64,000 nt of DNA, from the NCBI RefSeq assembly GCF_004359575.1, contig NZ_SCWF01000011.1, positions 1 through 64,000 on the forward strand. Reading direction: 5' to 3'. Below, one piece after another: positions 18,856 through 27,898 of the stretch; the first letter of the stretch is position 1, and the number at the start of each line of letters is the position of its first letter. Origin of the DNA: Macrococcus bovicus. Its GTDB lineage: Bacteria > Bacillota > Bacilli > Staphylococcales > Staphylococcaceae. The notes below the pieces were generated by a model. The model ran no database searches, was not told the origin of the DNA, and saw only the letters and a program-made list of their open reading frames with translations. Both the position numbers and the translations under genes were made by a program.

Positions 18856-19248
18856 TCATCCCCTTATTTCATCCAATTTATTTTGCACCCATTCATAATG
18901 CGTCTCAGGAATCATATCAAAATCCGGATGCTCCCGATTCTGCAGAAAATCAGACAAATCATCACGACTAGTGAAGTCCATCAGTTCAAGAGCACGCCAT
19001 TCATGAAAATAAGCGAGATGAAAAGCATCATCCAGATACGGCAGGCAGTGCATATAGACACCAGCTGATGCCCGGTGCAGCTCAACATCATCTTTTACAA
19101 TCGCATAACGGGACAAAGCATCAGCAAGTCGCCTTTCGTCTATATCATATTCAAAGAAATAATTGATGATGGCTTCTGCATCCTTTATCTCTACTAATTC
19201 TTTCAGCTCATCCGGCAGTTGCGACAGTAAGATTCTCTCACTTTGCAT
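18856..19248 (-). CDS. Hypothetical acidic protein, 130 residues
   Basis: No family recognised. It is a soluble, acidic, mainly helical protein (ERILLSQLPDELKELVEIKD at the start; FHEWRALELMDF near residue 85; HYEWVQNKLDEIRG at the end). It overlaps the Nudix gene upstream by 11 bp and has GGGGGA before its ATG, so it is translationally coupled to that gene. Confidence 0.65.
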   Translation of the reverse strand: MQSERILLSQLPDELKELVEIKDAEAIINYFFEYDIDERRLADALSRYAIVKDDVELHRASAGVYMHCLPYLDDAFHLAYFHEWRALELMDFTSRDDLSDFLQNREHPDFDMIPETHYEWVQNKLDEIRG

Positions 19249-19639
19249 AGGACAATTCCCCCGTGTTCAACTGCTCAATAAGCACCAGCACTGCCGGCGC
19301 AATCTGTTCATGGTGCCGGAGGTCGAAGTAACGGACTTCAGTGATCTCATTATTTTTAGAGACGTCGCTTAATTTCCCGTCATATGTAAAACATTCCAAT
19401 GAAACCACGGCATCCTGTGGATAAGCGGGCCCTTCCACCCGCCCCAGATAACGGACGAGAGACTTATCCAATACGACATTCAGCTCCTCATAAGTCTCGC
19501 GGATCGCTGCATCAATCGGCTCTTCGTCCACTTCTATCTTGCCGCCAGGTAAATAATATTTTTCGAGTTCTCTTACTTTAACAAGCAACAGTCGATCGTC
19601 TTCTATATAAACAAGTGCTGCACAGTTGATATCAGCCAT
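19238..19639 (-). CDS. Nudix hydrolase
   Basis: 133 residues with a full Nudix box, GGKIEVDEEPIDAAIRETYEEL (residues about 37-58), fitting GX5EX7REUXEEXGU apart from the final Gly position. It hydrolyses a nucleoside diphosphate linked to some moiety; the substrate cannot be predicted. It is the first gene of a two-gene unit with the hypothetical protein at 18856. Confidence 0.85.
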   Translation of the reverse strand: MADINCAALVYIEDDRLLLVKVRELEKYYLPGGKIEVDEEPIDAAIRETYEELNVVLDKSLVRYLGRVEGPAYPQDAVVSLECFTYDGKLSDVSKNNEITEVRYFDLRHHEQIAPAVLVLIEQLNTGELSYAK

Positions 19640-19672
19640 TTCTCTTCACCCTTTCACTTATATTATAGCAAT

Positions 19673-19702
19673 AAAAAAACCGAAGTCTTAGACAGACTTC
19701 GG
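19673..19702 (-). terminator. Terminator of tRNA-Thr
   Basis: Minus strand: CCGAAGTCT-GTCTA-AGACTTCGG followed by seven T, eight bases after the tRNA 3' end. Confidence 0.9.
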
Positions 19703-19709
19703 TGTATAA

Positions 19710-19780
19710 TGCCTCCACCCAGAATCGAACTGAGGATTCATCATTACCATTGATACGTTATGCCACTTAACTATGGAGGC
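19710..19780 (-). tRNA. tRNA-Thr (GGU anticodon)
   Basis: A 71-nt cloverleaf on the minus strand: acceptor GCCTCCA/TGGAGGC, D-stem GTTA/TAAC, anticodon stem TATCA/TGATG enclosing loop ATGGTAA with anticodon GGT, T-arm CTCAG-TTCGATT-CTGGG, discriminator A. CCA is not encoded. G1-C72, C2-G71 and G34-G35-U36 agree with threonine identity. It stands alone with its own terminator rather than in a tRNA cluster. Confidence 0.93.
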
Positions 19781-19838
19781 GAAACTATCTTCTAGTCTAA
19801 TGAATTTCCGCGCGAATTTCAAGTTCCTTTTTCAAGTT

Positions 19839-20318
19839 TTAATCTTTCCGGTATCGATTCATCAGTTCAGGCGGGATATGGCAGTAATCCTGCGGGAATT
19901 TAGCCAGATGATCCTGATGTTCTTCGGCACTCGGAATATAGTGGGTGAGCGGCTTCACCTCAACTGCAATCCGCTCCCGGTCCGGACGACTCTGAATATA
20001 GCGTGCAGCCAGAGAGAGATGGGCAGGATCTTCGCTGTAGACACCCGTCCGGTACTTCTCTCCCACATCTTCCCCCTGCCGGTTGACGCTATACGGATCG
20101 ATGATCATGAAGAGGTGGTCAACCAGCGAAGTCACACTGATCTTGTCAGGATCAAATGTCGTCTTCACACATTCCGCATAGCCGTCATACGGTCCTTCAA
20201 GTGCCGAACTTGTTCCGTTCGCTCTTCCCGCTTCTGTACAGATGACGCCTGGAATCGTCTTGACGAAGGCCTGCACGCCCCACAAACAGCCGCCTGCCAG
20301 ATAAAGTGTCTCCATCAT
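19839..20318 (-). CDS. msrA: Peptide methionine sulfoxide reductase MsrA
   Basis: 159 residues. The catalytic cysteine is in LAGGCLWGVQ (near residue 10), a variant of the family GCFWG. The C-terminal DYCHIPP may supply the resolving cysteine. The central GEDVGEKYRTGVY and SAEEHQDHLAK (family consensus AEEYHQDY) are conserved. It reduces methionine-S-sulfoxide in proteins. The ATG at 20318 follows AAAGGAGG; the frame extends upstream to 20429 without support. Confidence 0.92.
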   Translation of the reverse strand: MMETLYLAGGCLWGVQAFVKTIPGVICTEAGRANGTSSALEGPYDGYAECVKTTFDPDKISVTSLVDHLFMIIDPYSVNRQGEDVGEKYRTGVYSEDPAHLSLAARYIQSRPDRERIAVEVKPLTHYIPSAEEHQDHLAKFPQDYCHIPPELMNRYRKD

Positions 20319-20402
20319 GATAACCTCCTTTATTTCCTTTAAGGGTAACATATTTTTCACGGCGACAGTCTCCTCAAATGATGGACAAAGTCGAATAGAC
20401 AT

Positions 20403-20431
20403 GAAAAATGACACCTTGCGAGGTGTCATTT
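20403..20431 (-). terminator. Terminator of the MetE-like gene
   Basis: Minus strand: AATGACACCT-CGCA-AGGTGTCATT then T-rich. Confidence 0.85.
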
Positions 20432-20467
20432 GTCTGAATAGCAGGAAGACAGAGAAATCGCATGTCC

Positions 20468-21607
20468 TTATCTGCCCGCAAAATACTCTTCAGCAATCTC
20501 TTTCACCCATTTGAGCTTCGCCCACTGTTCATCTTCAGTGAGCAGATTGCCTTCCTCTGTAGAAGCAAAGCCGCACTGCGGGCTGATACTCAGACGTTCA
20601 GCAGGGATATATTTCGCTGCTTCATCGATACGTTTTTTGACTGCTTCCTTCTCTTCAAGAGCCGGAAACTTCGAAGTAATCAGACCGAGCACCACATGCT
20701 TATCACCGCTGACTTTCTCCAGCGGCTCAAATCCCCCTGCGCGCTCCGTATCATATTCCAGATAGTAAGCATCGACATCTTCCCGGCCGAACAGTTCATC
20801 TGCCACTCTTGTGTACGGCCCTTCACTTGCCCAGTCTGACTGGTAATTGCCTCGGCAGACATGCGTGTTGATGATCAGGTCATCAGGTGCCTGATGGATG
20901 ACGCGGTTATTAATCTCAAGCAGCTCTGCCTTCAGCTCATCCAGTGGGATGGTCGAACCGTTCCCTTCCCCGTGAATCTTGCGTGCCGTCTCTTCTGACA
21001 GATGGATACCCCAAGAACAGTCATCCAGCTGCAGGACCTTAAGCCCTTCACTGTACAGGTCATCAATGACTTGTTTATACGTGCTGACAATATCATCTAT
21101 TACAGCTGCCCTGGAGGAATATACCGCTTCCACTGATTCCTTGACGCCAGGACGTGTCAGCTCAACAAGCAGCTGAGCAGGTGCAGGGATGGTCTGTCTG
21201 ACCGTCAGATGACCAGGCGCGTGATCCCGTACAAACTTGAAATGTTCGACAAACGGGTGATGATCACCGGAGATTCTGTCTACAAACTTAATACTGTCTT
21301 TTCTGGTCTCAACATGACGGAACTGATAACCTTGGTCCAGTAACTGGCGCTCAATTCCGTTAAAGCCGAAGAAGAAATCAAGGTGCCAGTAGCTTCTTCT
21401 GAATTCACCATCCGTCACAGTCGTATAGCCGAGTGCTTCAATCTTATCAATCAGCTTGATGATCTCCTGGTCCTCTACTGCTGTCAGTTCCGCTTGAGAG
21501 ATTTCTCCACGTTCGAACTGAGCGCGTGCTTCTTTCAGAATCTCCGGGCGTAGAAAACTGCCTACATAATCAAATTTCGGTTGTGTCACTGTTTTATTTA
21601 CTGTCAT
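20468..21607 (-). CDS. MetE C-terminal-domain-type methyltransferase (YxjG/YxjH family)
   Basis: 379 residues corresponding to the catalytic half of cobalamin-independent methionine synthase. Zinc ligands are visible as His and Cys in NTHVCRGNY (near 255) and a late Cys in ISPQCGFAS (near 345). It probably transfers a methyl group to homocysteine; for the stand-alone family the methyl donor is uncertain. The T-box leader points to a role in methionine supply. The ATG at 21607 follows GGGGAGG. It is divergent from metY-metA. Confidence 0.88.
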   Translation of the reverse strand: MTVNKTVTQPKFDYVGSFLRPEILKEARAQFERGEISQAELTAVEDQEIIKLIDKIEALGYTTVTDGEFRRSYWHLDFFFGFNGIERQLLDQGYQFRHVETRKDSIKFVDRISGDHHPFVEHFKFVRDHAPGHLTVRQTIPAPAQLLVELTRPGVKESVEAVYSSRAAVIDDIVSTYKQVIDDLYSEGLKVLQLDDCSWGIHLSEETARKIHGEGNGSTIPLDELKAELLEINNRVIHQAPDDLIINTHVCRGNYQSDWASEGPYTRVADELFGREDVDAYYLEYDTERAGGFEPLEKVSGDKHVVLGLITSKFPALEEKEAVKKRIDEAAKYIPAERLSISPQCGFASTEEGNLLTEDEQWAKLKWVKEIAEEYFAGR

Positions 21608-21696
21608 CTATAATTCCTCCCCTGTTTTGAGTCAGTTGTCTTCTTTTGGCTTCAGTTGTCGCATAAAGGGTCAACATGTCATATTCCATAGCACAC

Positions 21697-21989
21697 TAAA
21701 AAACCCCACACTCCTTTACTTGTTAGTAAAGGGTGAGGGGTCTGCCCACGGTACCACCTTTATTCGTCCAGCCATCACTGACTGCACCTCAGCAAGTACA
21801 CAGATGTATACTTTGACGTTGATAACGAGCGCCAACCCTCGGACATCACCTACTCATTCACATTTTCAGCTTGCAGCAAAGAGGCCATTTTTCATCACAG
21901 TTCTTTTGCTTCATTTCACCACCAGAAGCTCGCTGTCGAAAAGATGCTGTCATTACTTTTTCTCTTTTTCGCTTTCAAAATATTAAATT
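21697..21989 (-). promoter_or_regulatory. T-box leader, probably methionine-specific
   Basis: The minus-strand leader carries the antiterminator core AAGGTGGTACCGTG (about 21760-21747) and a strong terminator (stem CCCCTCACCCTTTACT... with AGTAAAGGAGTGTGGGG, T-run to 21697). The UGGU of the core should pair with a tRNA ending in A73. An AUG within GUGAAUGAGUAGG (21857-21855) is a candidate specifier for Met, which suits the downstream gene. The specifier call is tentative; the T-box itself is clear. Confidence 0.9.
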
Positions 21990-21995
21990 ATCGTC

Positions 21996-22024
21996 AGTAT
22001 ATAGAGCAGATTTTTATTTGTCAA
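21996..22024 (-). promoter_or_regulatory. Promoter of the T-box transcript
   Basis: Minus strand -35 TTGACA (22024-22019), 17-bp spacer, -10 TATACT (22001-21996). Confidence 0.85.
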
Positions 22025-22061
22025 TATTTTTAGAAAATTTAATATTGTCAAAAAAAATAGT

Positions 22062-22090
22062 TTGACATGAGGGTTCGAGCTGATTATGAT
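22062..22090 (+). promoter_or_regulatory. Promoter of the metY-metA S-box transcript
   Basis: -35 TTGACA (22062-22067), 17-bp spacer, -10 TATGAT (22085-22090). It is back to back with the T-box promoter, with about 37 bp between the two -35 boxes. Confidence 0.85.
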
Positions 22091-22105
22091 TAGGATTAAT
22101 TAAAT

Positions 22106-22250
22106 ATCACTTATCCAGAGTGGTGGAGGGGCTGGCCCTATGAAACCCGGCAACCTTTTCAGTAAGGTGCTAATTCCAGCAGGTATATCCTGAGAGATGA
22201 GTCTGTGCGTATGCACTTATCCCCCTCTGGATAAGTGTATTTTATTTTAT
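22106..22250 (+). promoter_or_regulatory. SAM-I riboswitch (S-box) of metY-metA
   Basis: Conserved S-box blocks in order: CTTATCCAGAGTGGTGGAGG, GGCCCTATGAAACCCGGCAAC, GGTGCTAATTCC and GAGAGATGAG. The terminator CACTTATCC-CCCTCT-GGATAAGTG plus T-rich tail ends near 22250. The 5' P1 arm CACTTATCCAGAG (22106-22118) is an exact complement of the terminator arm CTCTGGATAAGTG (22226-22238), giving the antiterminator. High SAM should stop transcription. Confidence 0.96.
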
Positions 22251-22270
22251 CTTTAAGGAGGATCATCACT

Positions 22271-23545
22271 ATGACTCAATACCACTTCGAGACACTTCAG
22301 CTTCATGCAGGACTGCCTGACAAGAACGATGCCAACGCCAGAGCTTTGCCGATCTATCAGACCACTTCTTTTACGTTTGATGATACGACGCATGCTGCCA
22401 ATCTGTTCGGCCTGAAAGAAGCCGGCAATATTTACAGCCGTCTGACGAATCCGACCACTGCTGCCTTCGAAGCGCGTGTAGCAGTCCTTGAAGGGGGGAC
22501 AGCAGGCCTTGCCGTCGCATCAGGTATGGCAGCCATCAGCTATGCCCTGCAGGCCCTGGCAGAACAGGGAGACCATATCGTTGCAGCAAAGAGCCTGTAC
22601 GGCGGGACACACACGTTACTGACTCATACATTCCGTAAGTACGGGATTGCAGTCACTCTCGTTGACACGGAGGACCTCACGGCTGTCAGAGAAGCCATCC
22701 GGCCGAATACGAAGGCACTCTTCATCGAGACCATCGGCAACCCTGAAGGTAATATAGCAGATATCGGGGTGCTCGCTTCCCTGGCAGATGAATACGAGAT
22801 TCCCCTTGTCGTCGATAATACCTTCGCCTCGCCTTATCTATGTCAGCCGCTCAGACACGGCGCCCACATCGTCGTGCATTCAGCCACCAAGTTCATCGGT
22901 GGCCATGGCACGTCCATCGGCGGTGTCATTGTAGAAGGCGGGACCTTCAACTGGGCGAACGGCAAATTCAGAGGCTTGACTGAACCGGATCCTTCATACC
23001 ATGGCCTGAGATTCTATGAAACATTCGGTGACGTGGCATTCACTGCCAAAATCAGAACGACATTGCTCAGAGATACAGGTGCAGCGCTCTCCCCTTTCAA
23101 TGCATTCTTACTTGCTCAAGGCCTCGAAACACTGTCCTTACGCGTCGAACGCCATGTGGCTAATGCGGAGAAAGTCGCTCGGTTTCTATATGACCATCCA
23201 CAGGTGGACTGGGTGGACTATGCAGGCCTTACGGATAGCCCTTATCATCAGCTGAAAGAGAAATATCTGCCGAAAGGGGCCGGCTCAATTTTCACATTCG
23301 GCTTGAAAGGGGGTTACGAAGCCGGCCGTCAATTCATTGAAGCCCTTGACCTGTTCTCTCTCCTCGCCAATGTAGGTGATGCCAAGTCACTGATCATTCA
23401 CCCGGCATCCACTACCCATGCTCAGCTGACGCCTGACGAACAGCTGGCCAGCGGCGTCAGACCTGAGACCATCCGTCTGTCAATCGGCACCGAGCATATT
23501 GACGATATCATCCATGACCTTGAAAAAGGGTTCAGTGTGATCTAA
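22271..23545 (+). CDS. metY: O-acetylhomoserine sulfhydrylase (aminocarboxypropyltransferase)
   Basis: About 424 residues of the Cys/Met metabolism PLP family. Signatures are YSRLTNPT (near 48), SGMAAISYAL, VVDNTFASPYLCQPL (near 185) and the PLP lysine in VVHSATKFIGGHG (near 208). The length and the insertion after the lysine (GGTFNWANGKF) fit OAH sulfhydrylase better than cystathionine synthase. It makes homocysteine from O-acetylhomoserine and sulfide. The start ATG at 22271 has AAGGAGG upstream. metA follows with no gap. Confidence 0.93.
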   Translation: MTQYHFETLQLHAGLPDKNDANARALPIYQTTSFTFDDTTHAANLFGLKEAGNIYSRLTNPTTAAFEARVAVLEGGTAGLAVASGMAAISYALQALAEQGDHIVAAKSLYGGTHTLLTHTFRKYGIAVTLVDTEDLTAVREAIRPNTKALFIETIGNPEGNIADIGVLASLADEYEIPLVVDNTFASPYLCQPLRHGAHIVVHSATKFIGGHGTSIGGVIVEGGTFNWANGKFRGLTEPDPSYHGLRFYETFGDVAFTAKIRTTLLRDTGAALSPFNAFLLAQGLETLSLRVERHVANAEKVARFLYDHPQVDWVDYAGLTDSPYHQLKEKYLPKGAGSIFTFGLKGGYEAGRQFIEALDLFSLLANVGDAKSLIIHPASTTHAQLTPDEQLASGVRPETIRLSIGTEHIDDIIHDLEKGFSVI

Positions 23546-24400
23546 ATGTCTGTTATCCAGGCAAATGGTCACCCGGAGACTTTGAGTCGCCTGCAGATAG
23601 ACGGGGCTAAAAACGACACAGCTGCCATCCGGCTCCTGATCATCAATCTGATGCCGGATAAAAAAGCGGCTGAATATCAACTGATGGCGATCCTGCATCA
23701 AGTGCCTTATAAAGTCAGCCTTACATTCGCCTATATAAATGCACCAGAGTCCACTAATCCGGCCTATTATACTTGTCAGTCCTATTACGACCGGGCAAGT
23801 GACAGCAGCGCTCATGAGTTTGACGGCCTCATCGTGACAGGCGCACCACTTGAACATCTGTCGTTTGAAGCAGTTCACTACAGCAAGGAACTGAGGATGC
23901 TGCTGGACCGGTTTCAGGTCATTCCCTATCGTCTCTTCATCTGCTGGGGCGCTCTGTTTGCACTTCATCACTCTTTCAGTGTTCAAAAGAAGGTGCTGCC
24001 TACTAAACTGACAGGTGTCTACCGTTATGAGGTCACGGCGCCTCATCCATTGACAGCTGGTCTTGCGCCTTCCTATGTCATTCCGCAGTCCAGACATGCC
24101 ACTGTTGATGACAAGGACCTGTCCGAACTCATCATTCTGTCGAGACATGACCAGCTGGGTGCCGATCTCATCACCACCCCTGACAGTCGCGACACATTTA
24201 TGTTAGGTCACCTGGAGTATGAGACTGACACGCTGAAAAAAGAATATATCCGTGATCGTCAGAGATATCCTCATGCAGAGAAACCCAGCCATTATTTCCC
24301 GGATGATAACTCTGACCTGCAGCCTGTCAACCAGTGGGCCGGTCATGCTGAACAGTTCTACACCAACTGGCTCAGGCTGATTAAGGACAAAACGTCCTGA
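23546..24400 (+). CDS. metAA: Homoserine O-acetyltransferase (MetA family)
   Basis: 284 residues, somewhat shorter than usual. The catalytic cysteine is in FICWGALFALHH (near 132), the histidine in IPQSRHATV (near 190s) and the glutamate in LGHLEYETDTL (near 225). In TGAPLEHLSFEAV the Glu occupies the position that distinguishes acetyl-CoA-using MetA proteins from succinyl-CoA enzymes (Gly in E. coli). This agrees with the OAH sulfhydrylase just upstream. The ATG immediately follows the metY stop, so the pair is one operon under the SAM riboswitch. Confidence 0.92.
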   Translation: MSVIQANGHPETLSRLQIDGAKNDTAAIRLLIINLMPDKKAAEYQLMAILHQVPYKVSLTFAYINAPESTNPAYYTCQSYYDRASDSSAHEFDGLIVTGAPLEHLSFEAVHYSKELRMLLDRFQVIPYRLFICWGALFALHHSFSVQKKVLPTKLTGVYRYEVTAPHPLTAGLAPSYVIPQSRHATVDDKDLSELIILSRHDQLGADLITTPDSRDTFMLGHLEYETDTLKKEYIRDRQRYPHAEKPSHYFPDDNSDLQPVNQWAGHAEQFYTNWLRLIKDKTS

Positions 24401-24406
24401 TACTTT

Positions 24407-24440
24407 AAAAGGCGCGCAACATCAACGTTGCGCGCCTTTT
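24407..24440 (+). terminator. Terminator of metY-metA
   Basis: AAAAGGCGCGCAAC-ATCAA-GTTGCGCGCCTTTT, a strong GC-rich stem. Confidence 0.9.
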
Positions 24441-24453
24441 CGGCTTTATTCAA

Positions 24454-25662
24454 TCAGCGTCTTCTCGGTGAGAGGGCAGCCGGACCGTGACTTTTCACAA
24501 GATGGAAAAGCGGTGACCATGCATTGGTATGTTTCTGTGGCGGTAGCCCTTGGCCCAGCCTACTAATCTGCTGTTCATAGTATGTCAGTCCGGCAAAGCC
24601 GCCAATGGCTGCGTCAAGCGCCTTAATACCTGTAGACAGCCTTGGTAATACTACTTCACGGTAAGTGCCATTCTTCAGACGGTTCGGCAGGTCCGGTCTT
24701 AAAACAAGGGGTCTCGCAAGTCCGATCATGGACACATCTGTTTTTTCAATCGCATCTACCATGCTTTCCTCTTTACGGAAACCACCAATGACGGCAATCG
24801 GCATATCCACTTCACGGCTGACTTTCTCAGCATAATCAAGGAAGAAGACTTCACCGTCACTCATCATCTTCGGTTTCTCATAATCGCCACCTGAAATCTC
24901 CACTAGATCCATGCCAAGTTCAGCCATTTTCTTGATGACCAGAGTGGACTCCTCTTCAGTGAAGCTATCTTCTTTGAAGTCAGTTGAATTGATTTTCAGG
25001 CTGATCGGATAGTCTTCCCCTAATGCTTCACGCATGCCCTGATAGATTTCAACTAAGAAGCGCATCCGGTTGTCAAGAGAGCCTCCATATTCATCTGTCC
25101 GGCGGTTATCACGCGGCGACAGGAACTGGCTGACAAGATAGCCATGGGCACCGTGAATCTGCACACCTGTAAATCCGGCTTCCTTAGCGATGGTCGCTGT
25201 TGTCACAAAGCGTTGAACTGTCTCTTTTATCTCTTCATTCGTCATCTCACGTGGTGGATTGAAACCACCTGCTGCACTACCGGTAATCGCCACTGCGCTC
25301 GGGGCAATGGGTTCTTTTGTCATAGATTTCGGGCTTTGTTTACCCGGATGGTTGATCTGCATCCAGATTTGACTGCCATTCTCTTTACCGGCTTCGGCCC
25401 AGCGTTTCAGCATATCAAGATGTCTTGAATCTTCCACCACTACATTACCGGGTTCACCTAAATATCGACTGTCGACCATGACATTGCCTGTCAGAGCTAA
25501 GCCGATACCCCCTTGAGCCCAGCGATGATAGACATGTATCAGTTCTTCAGATGGTCCCAGCTCCTTCGTGCCCATCGCTTCACTCATGGCTCCTTTATAG
25601 AGACGATTTTTAATGGTCACTCCACTCTTCAGCGTCAATGGTTCAAATAATTGATTGGTCAT
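24454..25662 (-). CDS. NADH:flavin oxidoreductase, Old Yellow Enzyme family
   Basis: 402 residues with a TIM-barrel FMN domain. Family markers are NRLYKGAMSEAMGT, MQINHPGKQSPK (near 105), GVQIHGAHGYLVSQFLSPRDNRRTDEYGGSLDNRMRF split across 170-205 and SMIGLARPLVLRPDL (near 320). It reduces electrophilic alkenes or related substrates; the physiological substrate is unknown. The C-terminal region beyond the barrel (ALDAAIGGFAG ... SPRRR) is longer than in YqjM. It is monocistronic. Confidence 0.9.
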   Translation of the reverse strand: MTNQLFEPLTLKSGVTIKNRLYKGAMSEAMGTKELGPSEELIHVYHRWAQGGIGLALTGNVMVDSRYLGEPGNVVVEDSRHLDMLKRWAEAGKENGSQIWMQINHPGKQSPKSMTKEPIAPSAVAITGSAAGGFNPPREMTNEEIKETVQRFVTTATIAKEAGFTGVQIHGAHGYLVSQFLSPRDNRRTDEYGGSLDNRMRFLVEIYQGMREALGEDYPISLKINSTDFKEDSFTEEESTLVIKKMAELGMDLVEISGGDYEKPKMMSDGEVFFLDYAEKVSREVDMPIAVIGGFRKEESMVDAIEKTDVSMIGLARPLVLRPDLPNRLKNGTYREVVLPRLSTGIKALDAAIGGFAGLTYYEQQISRLGQGLPPQKHTNAWSPLFHLVKSHGPAALSPRRR

Positions 25663-25711
25663 TAAGAACCCTCCTTTGCTTTCATTGTAATGATTTCATA
25701 TAATATTTGAA

Positions 25712-25743
25712 ATCAAAAAGCATCATTCCGCAGAATGATGCTC
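25712..25743 (-). terminator. Terminator of the M30 protease gene
   Basis: Minus strand: AGCATCATTCTGCGGAATGATGCT then T-run, just past the protease stop at 25749. Confidence 0.85.
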
Positions 25744-25748
25744 AGTGC

Positions 25749-27593
25749 CTATTCGCTCACTTTTGTATAACTGATATTCGTGCCTTTATTAGCAGGTGCT
25801 TCAAAGCGACTTAAGTCCTCTACCTTAAAGACAACAGATGCCTGCGGTTCTAGTTGCGCTGGAACGTGGTCAGCTACCAATGTATTCAGACGCTGGAACT
25901 CCTGCTCATCACCTAGACTGAATTTCCCTTGCGGCTCTTTTTTCAGGAGAGCTACACGGAAGTCCGTCATAAACTGAGCCACTGTTTTATTCGGATCGAT
26001 ATATTGATGAATGACATGCTGCAGTGAATCATGCGTATTGCCGTTATAATTGATCACTTCTTTATAGACTCTATCACCGATCCCTGCCTGCTCATTTAAG
26101 TACTGACCGAACAGATAGCTAAGAGAATAATTTGATAAAGTATCGCCTGCGTTCGACCAAATTGTAAGTGAATGGCCATTCTGAATGGATCTCGAATTAT
26201 TGTAGTAATCAATACGGTCACTGATAGGACCTGAGTAAATATGTTCTGCCGCCATAGAGAACGCTTCATTCAAATAAGTATCCATCGGTTGCCCTTGCTC
26301 TAAATACTTCTTATTAAAGTTCACCATATGTTGGAATTCATGTGCAACAGTTGAATAAATCTTAGTGACATCTTTTTTGGTTTTATCTACATATCCCATA
26401 GAAGGATAAGTGTCCATATAGAAAATCTCACCTTTATTAGAGCCTGCTACATCCAATAAGTCACGACCACTGAAATAACCACCGACATAACTGCGAGACC
26501 GTTCACCAAAACCATCCTTAATATCATATAGAAGAATATTAACCTTACCGTTGCCATCCACATCTGATTCCGTACCGAAATTATTGTGAATAAGCGATGC
26601 AATATTCGTGTCAAATTCTTTACCCAGTTTCTCAGCATCTGCTTGCGTTACATTAGAATCCGCCACCCAGACAAGTGCCTTTGTTCCTGCATATTGCAGC
26701 TGTGCACGTGTAGATTCCGTCTGGTTAGTAGTCATGTTCACAGTGTTGAACGTCCGTGAGTCACCCACTTCATAATCAGATAAAGAACGTTGCTGAGAAC
26801 GGCTCAAGCTGACTTCCGATGCTTTTTTATCTGCTGGAGTCAGTTCAATATTCTTATCAATCATTACTGGCTTTTCTTGAGGAATAATCGTATTCATCTC
26901 GTTTCTCATCACAACAGATTGAACATCCATGCCTGTACTTTCAGAACCGCGAGTCGTTGAAACCCGTTCATTGTTAACGACCACATAGCCTGGACCTTCC
27001 ACAGGATTTTCAGATGTCGGCGCTTCGGTTGTCGGCGCTTCCGTTGTCGGCGCTTCGGTTGTCGGCGCTTCTGTTGTCGGCAACTCTGTAGCAGGTGCCC
27101 CTTCAAGCGCGATTTTCAGCTTCTTGACATTATCGCCGCTGAATGACTTCGCAGCTTCCGCTACATTGAACTGAATAAAGAGAGAACCATCTGTTTGTTT
27201 AAGCTTACGCTGATCAATCGTAAAGACGAACTGGGCAGAAGATTTTCTTTTTACGTTCTTACTCAATGTCTGGACAGTCTTCAGACCATTGTTTTGCACC
27301 AGTAATTTCGCATTTAAATAAGAATCTTTGATAATTGAGCGTGAATTGTAATCAAATACCAGTTTAACTTTCCCGTTCTCACTTCGAATGTCTGTCAGTT
27401 TCAAGTAATGCTTTTCATAAAGACTATCGCGTAAAGTAATGGTCTGATTGGTTGCAAGCTCTTCATACTCCGCTACTGTCCCCTGCTCTGTCACTGCGAG
27501 AGCCGGTTGAGAAAACGGTACCGCTGATGTAAAGCATAACGATGTCACTAAAAGCGCTCGCGCAAATCCTTTATCTAACTTTTTCATAATCAT
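25749..27593 (-). CDS. Secreted M30 (hyicolysin-type) zinc metalloprotease
   Basis: 614 residues. A signal peptide ends near FSQPALA. A beta-rich N-terminal domain follows (about 40-165), then a linker of tandem PTTEA units (about 172-195), then the peptidase domain. The zinc site is TVAHEFQHMVNF (HExxH, near residue 415), with LNEAFSMAAEH supplying the third ligand, as in hyicolysin (ShpII) of Staphylococcus hyicus. There is no LPxTG motif, so release to the medium is likely. The ATG at 27593 has GGAGG upstream. Confidence 0.88.
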   Translation of the reverse strand: MIMKKLDKGFARALLVTSLCFTSAVPFSQPALAVTEQGTVAEYEELATNQTITLRDSLYEKHYLKLTDIRSENGKVKLVFDYNSRSIIKDSYLNAKLLVQNNGLKTVQTLSKNVKRKSSAQFVFTIDQRKLKQTDGSLFIQFNVAEAAKSFSGDNVKKLKIALEGAPATELPTTEAPTTEAPTTEAPTTEAPTSENPVEGPGYVVVNNERVSTTRGSESTGMDVQSVVMRNEMNTIIPQEKPVMIDKNIELTPADKKASEVSLSRSQQRSLSDYEVGDSRTFNTVNMTTNQTESTRAQLQYAGTKALVWVADSNVTQADAEKLGKEFDTNIASLIHNNFGTESDVDGNGKVNILLYDIKDGFGERSRSYVGGYFSGRDLLDVAGSNKGEIFYMDTYPSMGYVDKTKKDVTKIYSTVAHEFQHMVNFNKKYLEQGQPMDTYLNEAFSMAAEHIYSGPISDRIDYYNNSRSIQNGHSLTIWSNAGDTLSNYSLSYLFGQYLNEQAGIGDRVYKEVINYNGNTHDSLQHVIHQYIDPNKTVAQFMTDFRVALLKKEPQGKFSLGDEQEFQRLNTLVADHVPAQLEPQASVVFKVEDLSRFEAPANKGTNISYTKVSE

Positions 27594-27898
27594 GATCAGC
27601 CTCCAGTAAGTAATGATTCAATATTTCAAAATTATTATAAGCATAATATTTATTTAAGTAAACATATTTTATAAATAAACCAATATTTATTAAATATTTC
27701 CATATAATAGACAAAAGTTGTTACAAAAGGACTTTTCAATAATATATTTTCCAGTTGACAGCTTGATTTTGAATTGAACACTTTCTATTACTTATTTCTT
27801 AAATAATAAAGCTTTAAATTATGCATTTATGAATATTCAATTAGATACTTTAAATGACAAAACAGAGCTATCCATTATAATAAGAATGAGGTGATCAG
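27594..27898. other. AT-rich intergenic region with divergent promoters
   Basis: About 305 bp without an ORF, very AT-rich. Upstream of the DUF2200 gene there is ATGACA, a 16-bp spacer and TATAAT (ending about 27881), a plausible plus-strand promoter. I see no repeat or RNA motif in the remainder. Confidence 0.5.

Noticed and set aside
21627-21986. A 119-codon plus-strand ORF over the T-box leader
   Set aside because: The stretch is fully explained by the T-box RNA on the minus strand; no RBS or protein similarity.
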